Shown here piece after piece: positions 1 to 5,809 of a stretch of DNA of 8,674 bases (position 1 is its first letter; each line of letters begins with the position of its first letter). The DNA is from Candidatus Saccharimonadia bacterium (lineage in GTDB: Bacteria > Patescibacteriota > Saccharimonadia > Saccharimonadales > Saccharimonadaceae): positions 1-8,674 of the forward strand of contig JALRDA010000108.1 of the NCBI GenBank assembly GCA_023257145.1, given 5' to 3'. The notes below the pieces were generated by a model, which searched no databases, had not been told where the DNA came from, and saw nothing but the letters and a program-made list of their open reading frames with translations. Both the position numbers and the translations under genes were made by a program.

Positions 1-1
1 G

Positions 2-901
2 CCACTGCTATTTTTTGTCGGCTTCATGCTTAGCGAACCATTAACGCTACCGCAACGACATTGGCAACAATACGTTATTGCGGCTCTTGTTGCGGTACTA
101 TTTGCCGTGCCGCTCCACATAGGAATCGTTGCCGGATCACCAGCTCTGGCACTAGTCGTTGGCAACCTAGTTGCGTACATCTTTTCACGACGCCAGCGTA
201 TCGCTCTTCGCCTCACTAAAAGCAGGCCACTGACTCATGATACCGATGAGTATACGTTCACGTCGGCCGCACCGCTCAAATTTTCAGCTGGGCAGTACAT
301 GGAGATTACCATTCCCCACGCAAAAAAAGATGGCCGCGGCATCCGTAGATCATTCAGTATCATAGGACGCTCTGGTGAGAAATCTGTGAAATTTGGCATT
401 AAGATGTACGATCGACCTAGCAGTTTCAAGGCGGCACTTGCGAAATTAGAGAAGGGTGCAGGTATCACCAGTACTGGCATCAACGGCGATTTCGTTTTGC
501 CGAAGGACGCCGATATACCGCTACTTTTCGTTGCTGGCGGCATAGGGATTACGCCGTTCATTAGTCATTTGCTCGATCTGCAACATAATCATGAGGTTCG
601 CACGATAACATTGCTTTATTTCACGACAAGTCCGGCCGACATTGCATATGCAGAAGAACTGGCCGAGTCGAATATCGATATCGTTATCGTCACACCTAGC
701 GACAAACAGCTACACCATACATCGTGGCGACACCACAACAACTCGCGCATTACACGAGAAGAATTAGCCAAGCTGCTACCTGATGTCTTTGAAAGACACG
801 CATACATATCGGGTCCACCGTCGATGGTACATGGACTCAAGGCACTCCTAAAAGAATCCGGTGTGAAGCATATCAAAACAGATTACTTTACCGGCTATTA
901 A
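2..901 (+). CDS. RnfD/NqrB-like membrane domain fused to FAD/NAD(P)H reductase (5'-truncated)
   Basis: The reading frame is open from the window edge (first full codon at base 2), so the Met at 26 is probably internal and the gene begins upstream. Counting from that Met, residues 16-54 hold two hydrophobic helices, and the junction segment FMLSEPLTLP resembles the end of the RnfD/NqrB membrane domain. From about residue 60 there is a ferredoxin-NADP reductase fold: GQYMEI at 89-94, the FAD-binding RSFS motif at 108-111, the NAD(P)-binding GGIGITP motif at 171-177, ISGPPSM at 261-267 and a C-terminal aromatic residue (DYFTGY). The inferred role is moving electrons between cytosolic NAD(P)H, through FAD, and a membrane or extracytosolic acceptor. 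The reductase call is secure. The RnfD/NqrB relation of the membrane part rests on a short tail and is less sure. The electron acceptor cannot be read from this window. Confidence 0.85.
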   Translation, partial: PLLFFVGFMLSEPLTLPQRHWQQYVIAALVAVLFAVPLHIGIVAGSPALALVVGNLVAYIFSRRQRIALRLTKSRPLTHDTDEYTFTSAAPLKFSAGQYMEITIPHAKKDGRGIRRSFSIIGRSGEKSVKFGIKMYDRPSSFKAALAKLEKGAGITSTGINGDFVLPKDADIPLLFVAGGIGITPFISHLLDLQHNHEVRTITLLYFTTSPADIAYAEELAESNIDIVIVTPSDKQLHHTSWRHHNNSRITREELAKLLPDVFERHAYISGPPSMVHGLKALLKESGVKHIKTDYFTGY

Positions 902-910
902 CAGCGGTAA
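888..910 (+). terminator. Hairpin spanning the reductase stop codon, possible weak terminator
   Basis: TTACCG (888-893) pairs with CGGTAA (905-910). After a bulged G at 894 the stem continues with CT/AG (895-896 with 903-904), closing a six-base loop ATTAAC that holds most of the TAA stop (899-901). No T-run follows on the plus strand, so intrinsic termination would be weak. It may only protect the mRNA 3' end. Confidence 0.3.
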
Positions 911-923
911 TGACCAGCTCAGT

Positions 924-952
924 TTGCATATTTGTTAGTCGAAGACTATACT
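924..952 (+). promoter_or_regulatory. Sigma70-type promoter for the lipoprotein operon
   Basis: TTGCAT (924-929) and TATACT (947-952) are separated by 17 bases, close to the consensus for a housekeeping sigma factor. Transcription would begin near 958-959, giving a leader of about 36 bases to the ATG at 995. The site falls in the gap between the reductase and the lipoprotein gene, so that pair probably forms a separate transcription unit. Confidence 0.6.
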
Positions 953-994
953 TTGTAACATAACCATGTATACACATTCATGAAAGGTATTTGG

Positions 995-1693
995 ATGAGT
1001 AAGCTTATACACGTACTACAGCTAAACGCTACGACTATCGGCATAGCCTTAGTCGTTGTGATAAGTGGGTGTGGTCTATCGCAGTCCGCACAAGCCAAGG
1101 AGGATGAATCAACATCTAACACCCAGTCTAGCCAAGACCAAAGCAGTAAACGAGAAGAGCTGCAAGATAAGCTTCGCCAGCAGCGCGAAGCATTAGATGC
1201 AAAAAAGCAAGAAATGAAATCTGCTAAAGAAGCGGCAGAAAAACAAATAAAGGCCAAGCACGAAGCTCAGCAAGAAAAACTTAGCGCGTCAAAACTTGAG
1301 ATTTGCAAAAATCGCGAATCTAACATTACCGCTCGCATCGCGCGCATTGATGATCGTATCGTCAATCAGCTTACTTTGTTCACTACCATCTCAGATCGCG
1401 CCCAGACATTCTATACCGACAAGGGAATCACTATTGAAGATTACGATCAACTTGTTGCAACAGTGAACGAACGAAAACTAACGGCCGAAACTGCGGTTGC
1501 AACGATGAATAGCTTGAAGGATACATTTAACTGCGAAGGTGATGACCCCAAGGCGAAAATTGAGGAAGTTAAAGTAGGGCTGCAGTCAGCAGTCACAGCG
1601 CTCAAAGACTATCGAATAGCTATTAAGGATATGATTACCGCCATAAAGTCAGCCAACTCAGTTTCAAGTAGCTCAACAGGCGAGACAGAGTAA
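995..1693 (+). CDS. Secreted coiled-coil lipoprotein, two conserved-looking cysteines
   Basis: The start at 995 (232 residues) is preferred over the in-frame ATG at 980 because GAAAGG at 982-987 sits 7 bases before it. Numbering from 995, a hydrophobic segment (about 15-25) ends in the lipobox ISGC with Cys26, indicating export and lipid attachment by the Lgt/Lsp pathway. A Ser/Gln/Asp-rich linker (about 35-52) follows, then a charged Gln/Lys/Glu/Arg-rich segment with coiled-coil character (about 53-102). The C-terminal part is helical and contains Cys104 and Cys180, which could form an extracytoplasmic disulfide. It overlaps the next gene by one base (TAATG), so the two are probably translated together. 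I recognise the general architecture from Saccharibacteria-type genomes but know no function. A structural or adhesion-related envelope role is only a guess. Confidence 0.8.
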   Translation: MSKLIHVLQLNATTIGIALVVVISGCGLSQSAQAKEDESTSNTQSSQDQSSKREELQDKLRQQREALDAKKQEMKSAKEAAEKQIKAKHEAQQEKLSASKLEICKNRESNITARIARIDDRIVNQLTLFTTISDRAQTFYTDKGITIEDYDQLVATVNERKLTAETAVATMNSLKDTFNCEGDDPKAKIEEVKVGLQSAVTALKDYRIAIKDMITAIKSANSVSSSSTGETE

Positions 1694-1974
1694 TGAAACA
1701 AGCAAAACAACAAGCTAGGTTGTCAAAGCTAACTATTGTCATTCTTAGCATTGCCGTCATCATCGCAGCATACATTGGGTATGTACTATACACACAGTAC
1801 AAAGACGCAAACAAAGAAGCGGTAAGTACAAGCACCGAATCGATAAAGCCCGCTCCAGATATTACGAAGCCTGAAGATCTCGACCAGGCCGTTAATACGA
1901 TCGATGATGTCCAGATCGAATCGCCAAATATGGACGACATGACCGAGATCGAAAAAGAACTTTCCGCATTCTAG
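1693..1974 (+). CDS. Small single-pass membrane protein with acidic extracytoplasmic tail
   Basis: The gene encodes 93 residues. The N-terminus is basic (Lys2, Lys5, Arg9, Lys12), followed by one hydrophobic helix at 13-33, which by the positive-inside rule places the N-terminus in the cytoplasm and about 60 residues outside. The tail is rich in Thr, Pro, Asp and Glu, has no cysteine, and ends in ELSAF. Its ATG overlaps the lipoprotein stop codon by one base and has no strong ribosome binding site of its own, so translation is probably coupled to the upstream gene. The pairing suggests the two proteins act at the same envelope site, perhaps with the acidic tail binding the helical lipoprotein. 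No catalytic motif is present and no named family is recognised. Confidence 0.75.
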   Translation: MKQAKQQARLSKLTIVILSIAVIIAAYIGYVLYTQYKDANKEAVSTSTESIKPAPDITKPEDLDQAVNTIDDVQIESPNMDDMTEIEKELSAF

Positions 1975-1998
1975 TTTATTTTGACAACTTGGATATGC

Positions 1999-2030
1999 AC
2001 GATCGTCATTCGCTTAGATGACGATCGTTT
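1999..2030. terminator. Convergent-junction hairpin with an 11-bp perfect stem
   Basis: Bases 1999-2009 (ACGATCGTCAT) pair perfectly with 2018-2028, leaving the eight-base loop 2010-2017. It lies between the plus-strand membrane-protein gene (stop at 1974) and the minus-strand DUF475 gene, whose stop codon (2014-2016) is in the loop and whose last codons form the right arm. A short T-rich stretch (GTTTCCTTATT) follows on the plus strand; the minus-strand side lacks a T-run. It probably ends plus-strand transcription better than minus-strand transcription. Confidence 0.6.
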
Positions 2031-3069
2031 CCTTATTCGCTTTCTTTGAAGCAATAATTGACGCCACGATAATACAAACGCCAACACCACCAGCAATCGC
2101 CTCAGGTATGCTAAAGAATAAGCTGAGAATCAACACCATCGCTAAAATACCTATCGTATAATGCGCACCATGCTCGATATAAGGATACGCGTGAAGTACC
2201 TTGTGGCGAACCATGTAAAGCGTCATCGAACGTACCCAGACCGCGCCAACACCTAGGCCGACCGCAATCAAAATGACGTTCTGCGTGACCGCAAATGCGC
2301 CAATCACGCCGTCAAGACTAAAGCTTGCATCAAGCACTTCTAGGTAAAGGAATGCGCTAAATCCGGCCATCCCCGTCTTAAGCAATTTCTTGCCGGCTAG
2401 CTTCTCTGACTTTGCATGCTGCTTCGTAAAGAATGCAGAAAGTCCGCTGACCGCAAGATAAGTAACGATACCAATAATACCGGCGACTAACGTATCCTTA
2501 GGGTGCTGATTGAATGGCAGCGACGAGACAATAGCTAGGATGCCCGCGCAGACAGTCATCGGTAACCACCAATGACCAATCTTTTGCATAGGACGTTCGA
2601 TAAACGAGAGCCAGTGGACATGCCGCTCTTTGTCAAAGAGGAAGTGAAGGGCAAGCATCAACAGGAACATCGCACCAAACGAGGCGATACTGGTATGCGC
2701 ACCGTGAATAGCCTTGGCGTAGGCGTCCGGATTATTTAACGCCAGATTTAGCACTTCACCCCACGGCAGACCCGCACTAAACATCACGACGACGATCGGA
2801 AAAACAATTCGCATGCCAAATACGGCAATTAAAATACCAATTGTCATAAAGATGTGTTGCCAAAACGCGCTCATTGTATTGAGAACCTTTGCGTTAACGA
2901 TGGCATTATCAAAACTAAATGTTACCTCAATCACCATCAAAGCGAGGGTGACCAGAGCAGCTTGCCAGCCTAGGTAAACGTAGACAAACACGAGGGCAAG
3001 GATACTGATAATAATTGAACCGCCAAATGAGCGGAATAGGTGCAGTGTATTAGAAGAAAGTTGTGACAT
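2014..3069 (-). CDS. DUF475 integral membrane protein (TerC superfamily)
   Basis: From the ATG at 3069 the protein has 351 residues, the usual size for DUF475. An in-frame ATG at 3141 would add 24 polar residues but would place the promoter inside the gene, so I reject it. About eight or nine hydrophobic segments are visible. Two related acidic motifs lie in membrane segments: EVTFSFDNAIVNA at 48-60 and EVLDASFSLDGVIGA at 244-258. These are the paired signature motifs of TerC-like proteins and suggest an internal duplication with metal-binding acidic residues. A basic loop lies at about 214-231 and a Lys-rich tail at 342-347. TerC relatives are linked to tellurite resistance and manganese export. 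For DUF475 the substrate is not established, so metal transport is an inference. The gene stands alone, divergent from the kinase-like gene. Confidence 0.85.
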   Translation of the reverse strand: MSQLSSNTLHLFRSFGGSIIISILALVFVYVYLGWQAALVTLALMVIEVTFSFDNAIVNAKVLNTMSAFWQHIFMTIGILIAVFGMRIVFPIVVVMFSAGLPWGEVLNLALNNPDAYAKAIHGAHTSIASFGAMFLLMLALHFLFDKERHVHWLSFIERPMQKIGHWWLPMTVCAGILAIVSSLPFNQHPKDTLVAGIIGIVTYLAVSGLSAFFTKQHAKSEKLAGKKLLKTGMAGFSAFLYLEVLDASFSLDGVIGAFAVTQNVILIAVGLGVGAVWVRSMTLYMVRHKVLHAYPYIEHGAHYTIGILAMVLILSLFFSIPEAIAGGVGVCIIVASIIASKKANKETIVI

Positions 3070-3076
3070 CAAATCT

Positions 3077-3107
3077 ATTATAACGGCTGTGTTTACTTTT
3101 TGATCAA
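3077..3107 (-). promoter_or_regulatory. Promoter of the DUF475 gene, probably leaderless
   Basis: On the minus strand a perfect TATAAT (3082-3077) lies 7 bases before the ATG at 3069, so the transcript should begin at or within a base or two of the start codon. No ribosome binding site is present. A poor -35 match (TTGATC, 3107-3102) lies at a long 19-base spacing. Confidence 0.55.
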
Positions 3108-3146
3108 TTTTCTTCAGATATGCCGGTGTATATCTGTGCACATATT

Positions 3147-3155
3147 TGCTATACT
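3147..3155 (+). promoter_or_regulatory. Extended -10 promoter of the kinase-like gene, probably leaderless
   Basis: TGCTATACT is an extended -10 element (TGn followed by TATACT, 3150-3155), which can work without a good -35 box; none is obvious here. The hexamer ends 7 bases before the ATG at 3163, matching the spacing of the divergent promoter. No ribosome binding site precedes the ATG. Confidence 0.55.
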
Positions 3156-3162
3156 GTCATAT

Positions 3163-3756
3163 ATGAAATCGTTAAGTCTTACCCAACCACACATCATCAT
3201 CATGGTTGGCGTACCTGGTGCGGGAAAATCTTTTTTTGCTGAGAAATTTGCCGAGACATTCAATGCGCCTTACCTTAGTCTTGAAAAAATTATCCCATTC
3301 ACCACGACCGATCAAGACGCCTCCAAGCTAATGCAGCATCAATTCACCGAGCTGCTAAAAACACACAAAACGTTTATTGTCGAAGGCGATACTGACGTAC
3401 GTACAGACCGTGACAGACTTGCACGGCAAGCAAAGCACGCTGGATATGAAACACTGATCGTATGGGTACAAACCGATCCTGTCACCGCAAAGACACGCAG
3501 CGTTCGCGCCGCTAAAGGTAAGATTAACCGAACACTCACTTCGGATGAGTACGATCGAATCGTCAAGCGACTCACGCTACCGAACGTTACTGAACACCCG
3601 ACAGTTATCAGCGGAAAACACACCTATGCAACTCAGGCGAAGATTGTTCTAAAAAAACTTTCATCTACAACTACGCGTCCTGAAATCTCTACACACGACC
3701 GAGCTCCCGTTCGCACCGAAGAACGTGCACGTCGAAATAACATAATCATCCGGTAA
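3163..3756 (+). CDS. P-loop kinase-like ATPase (polynucleotide/zeta-type kinase fold)
   Basis: The start at 3163 gives 197 residues. An in-frame ATG at 3100 is rejected because it would put the -10 element inside the coding region. A Walker A motif GVPGAGKS is at 16-23, immediately after the first beta strand (IIIMV). FIVEGDTD at 71-78 resembles the second strand with acidic residues seen in polynucleotide-kinase-like and AAA_33 proteins. WVQTDP (101-106) and an Arg-rich region (111-136) match the strand and lid of this group. Residues 168-197 form a basic, probably unstructured tail. The likely reaction is ATP-dependent phosphorylation of a small molecule, nucleic-acid end or protein, but the substrate cannot be read from the sequence. 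Six bases separate it from the metallopeptidase gene, so the two are probably co-transcribed. No antitoxin-like partner is present, which argues against a classical zeta toxin. Confidence 0.75.
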   Translation: MKSLSLTQPHIIIMVGVPGAGKSFFAEKFAETFNAPYLSLEKIIPFTTTDQDASKLMQHQFTELLKTHKTFIVEGDTDVRTDRDRLARQAKHAGYETLIVWVQTDPVTAKTRSVRAAKGKINRTLTSDEYDRIVKRLTLPNVTEHPTVISGKHTYATQAKIVLKKLSSTTTRPEISTHDRAPVRTEERARRNNIIIR

Positions 3757-3762
3757 TGTAAC

Positions 3763-4458
3763 ATGCCAACAATAGTCGACGAGGAGTTTGGGGAGATTAC
3801 ACTCAGGCGCAGTGCACGTGCGTCGTACGTCCGTATTCGCGTCGCACCTGACGGCAGGCTACGAGCGTCGCTCCCGCTATATGCACCTATATTTCTCGTC
3901 AAGCGACTACTAAAGTCCTCGCGAACCGAGCTACGTGCCATGTTAGCCGAGCAGCATAGTGATATGATATTCGAACACGGCATGACTATAGGCAAGAGCC
4001 ACTCTCTTATTGTCCGTCCGACAACAGTCAAAGCCACGACGGCGACGCGTCATGGGCAACAAATTATAGTGTCCTTATCAGATCAAGCACAGCTAAACGA
4101 TCCGGATACTGTCAGAATTGTTCGCGACACGGTCATTGATGCACTCCGAATAGAAGCGAAAAGCTACCTGCCTAAGCGCTTGGCGTTTCTTGCAGAAAAA
4201 TTCGGCTATACCTACGAAAGAGTACGCTTCTCACACGCGAGTGGCCGATGGGGAAGCTGTAGCAGCAGCGGAACAATCAGCCTGAACATCGCTTTGATGA
4301 AGCTACCATTCGAATTGATTGACTATGTGCTCATTCATGAACTAAGTCACACAGTACAAATGAATCACTCCGACTCGTTCTGGAGCCAAGTCGAAAAGGG
4401 TGACCCAAAATATCGAACACACCGGCGCGCATTAAAGAACGAAAATCCATCTATTTAA
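3763..4458 (+). CDS. YgjP-like zinc metallopeptidase (DUF45)
   Basis: The 231-residue protein has the family's usual length and signature. RWGSC lies at 162-166, then the zinc site HELSH at 192-196 (His192, Glu193 as catalytic base, His196) and NHSDSFW at 201-207, where His202 is the probable third zinc ligand. The N-terminal part (1-60) has the typical pattern of an Arg-rich beta segment (LRRSARASYVRIRV). No signal peptide or membrane segment is seen, so the protein is cytosolic. YgjP/DUF45 proteins are predicted metal-dependent hydrolases with poorly known substrates. The ATG at 3763 follows the kinase stop after 6 bases and lacks a ribosome binding site, suggesting re-initiation by ribosomes finishing the kinase. 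A functional link with that kinase is inferred from this coupling only. Confidence 0.88.
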   Translation: MPTIVDEEFGEITLRRSARASYVRIRVAPDGRLRASLPLYAPIFLVKRLLKSSRTELRAMLAEQHSDMIFEHGMTIGKSHSLIVRPTTVKATTATRHGQQIIVSLSDQAQLNDPDTVRIVRDTVIDALRIEAKSYLPKRLAFLAEKFGYTYERVRFSHASGRWGSCSSSGTISLNIALMKLPFELIDYVLIHELSHTVQMNHSDSFWSQVEKGDPKYRTHRRALKNENPSI

Positions 4459-4474
4459 AATGCTTACGGTGCAG

Positions 4475-4480
4475 TATAAT
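4475..4480 (+). promoter_or_regulatory. -10 box of the histidine kinase gene
   Basis: A perfect TATAAT lies 30 bases before the kinase ATG, giving a predicted start site near 4487. No convincing -35 box is present at 16-18 bases upstream (the sequence is A/T-rich). The metallopeptidase stop at 4458 lies just upstream, so the histidine kinase probably has its own promoter. Confidence 0.45.
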
Positions 4481-4490
4481 TAAGCCTAAT

Positions 4491-4514
4491 ATGTACCAAG
4501 GTGGGGAACTATGA
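4491..4514 (+). other. Possible seven-codon upstream ORF overlapping the histidine kinase start
   Basis: An ATG at 4491 encodes MYQGGEL and ends at a TGA (4512-4514) that overlaps the kinase ATG as ATGA. The kinase ribosome binding site lies inside it. It begins about 4 bases after the predicted transcript start, so it could be read as a leaderless mini-ORF coupled to the kinase. It is short enough to be chance. Confidence 0.2.
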
Positions 4515-5809
4515 ACAATACGTCGATGCAATCTATTCGTTTTGCAAGCATGCTCTTGCCGGTCGTTCTCGTGCTTTGTGTACTGTTTGGCTTCGTCGAT
4601 CTTCAGGGGTGGAACGAGATTATTTTCATTCTACTGAGCATCGTATGGGTTATTGTCACGGCAATTAGCCATGCTCATGCGACATCACAGAAAGCCGACA
4701 ATGCCGAATTAGCGCGTAGCAAGGCGCAGGAAACCCTAGAGCGCGATCGTATTTTGACGATCGTTAACAACCTCGCAGATGCAATTCTAAGTACCGATGA
4801 AAATGGCATTATTCGCATCTACAATGCAGCGAGTCTCAACCTGTTAGACACCAACACCGGCTTGAACGGTAAAAACATTAACGAAGTTCTCAATCTTGTT
4901 GATGGTGATGACAATCCAGTAGACCTACTAGCGCAAATGCGACAGTCTCATAGCGTTATTGTTCGCGACGATACGACGCTGACAGTTGCCGACGAGACAA
5001 TTCGCCTAGAAGTTACGTACTCGCCAATTCGCAGTAGCTACAGCGTCTCCAAGCAAGCCGACAGTCAAGACGGCTACATCTTGATCCTACGCGACATTAC
5101 CAAAGCAAAGAGCCTCGAGGAGGAACGAGACGAGTTTATCAGTGTCGTCAGCCACGAACTACGAACTCCAATTACTATCGCAGAGGGGACGATCAGTAAC
5201 GTACAGGTGATGATGAGTCGTCCAGACATTGCAAAAAATATCCTTCAAAAAGGCATCGACACAGCCCACGAGCAAGTTATTTTCCTTGCGAAGATGGTGA
5301 ACGACCTTAGTACGCTTTCTCGTGCAGAGCGTGGCGTTGCAGACGCCGAGGAAGAAATTGACGTCAAGGCACTAGTGAATGACCTATTCACTGAATATAT
5401 GCCCGAAGCCAAAAAGAAAGACCTTCATTTTAATTTAGACGCCGGTACACACCTTGGCACAGTCATGGCTAGCCGACTCTATCTGCACGAACTCTTACAA
5501 AACTTCATCACTAATTCAATTAAGTACACTAAAGAGGGTAGTATTACTTTGCGCGCGCATCGAACCGACGAAGGTATTACATTTGAGGTCAAGGACACTG
5601 GCATCGGTATCAGCAAGGCCGACCAAGCTAAAGTATTCAAAAAATTCTATCGATCTGAAGACTATCGTACACGCGAAACCGGTGGAACTGGCCTTGGACT
5701 GTACGTCGCAGTGAAGCTTGCCAAGAAACTAGGCACCACTATAGAACTTGCAAGCCGCCTGAATCACGGCTCGACCTTCAGTTTTAGCCTCCATGACAAA
5801 ACTAAATAG
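4511..5809 (+). CDS. Membrane PAS-domain sensor histidine kinase, orphan
   Basis: The 432-residue protein has two membrane helices (11-29 and 34-54) joined by only a few residues, so there is almost no outside sensor. A short coiled segment (60-82) leads to a PAS domain (about 82-197, ending ILILRDITKAK). The HisKA dimerisation domain (203-270) carries the phosphoacceptor His215 in SHELRTP. The ATPase domain has the N box (NFITNSIKYT, 331-340), G1 (DTGIGIS, 362-368), F region (VFKKFYRSED, 375-384) and G2 (GGTGLGL, 391-397), so all catalytic motifs are intact. The start is fixed by a strong ribosome binding site, AAGGTGG at 4499-4505, 5 bases upstream. No response regulator gene is present in the window, so its partner lies elsewhere. 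The signal is probably intracellular or membrane-borne, read by the PAS domain. The 3' end overlaps the convergent glycosyltransferase gene by 8 bases. Confidence 0.93.
   Translation: MNNTSMQSIRFASMLLPVVLVLCVLFGFVDLQGWNEIIFILLSIVWVIVTAISHAHATSQKADNAELARSKAQETLERDRILTIVNNLADAILSTDENGIIRIYNAASLNLLDTNTGLNGKNINEVLNLVDGDDNPVDLLAQMRQSHSVIVRDDTTLTVADETIRLEVTYSPIRSSYSVSKQADSQDGYILILRDITKAKSLEEERDEFISVVSHELRTPITIAEGTISNVQVMMSRPDIAKNILQKGIDTAHEQVIFLAKMVNDLSTLSRAERGVADAEEEIDVKALVNDLFTEYMPEAKKKDLHFNLDAGTHLGTVMASRLYLHELLQNFITNSIKYTKEGSITLRAHRTDEGITFEVKDTGIGISKADQAKVFKKFYRSEDYRTRETGGTGLGLYVAVKLAKKLGTTIELASRLNHGSTFSFSLHDKTK

Noticed and set aside
26..28. ATG at 26 as the start of the reductase gene
   Set aside because: The frame is open to the window edge and the residues before it continue a hydrophobic helix (PLLFFVGF), so the Met is most likely internal.
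3070..3141. N-terminal extension of the DUF475 protein from an ATG at 3141
   Set aside because: The extra 24 residues are polar, precede the usual family start, and would place a perfect TATAAT inside the coding region.
3100..3162. N-terminal extension of the kinase-like protein from an ATG at 3100
   Set aside because: It would contain the extended -10 element and the DUF475 promoter region; the Walker A strand normally lies close to the N-terminus, as it does from 3163.
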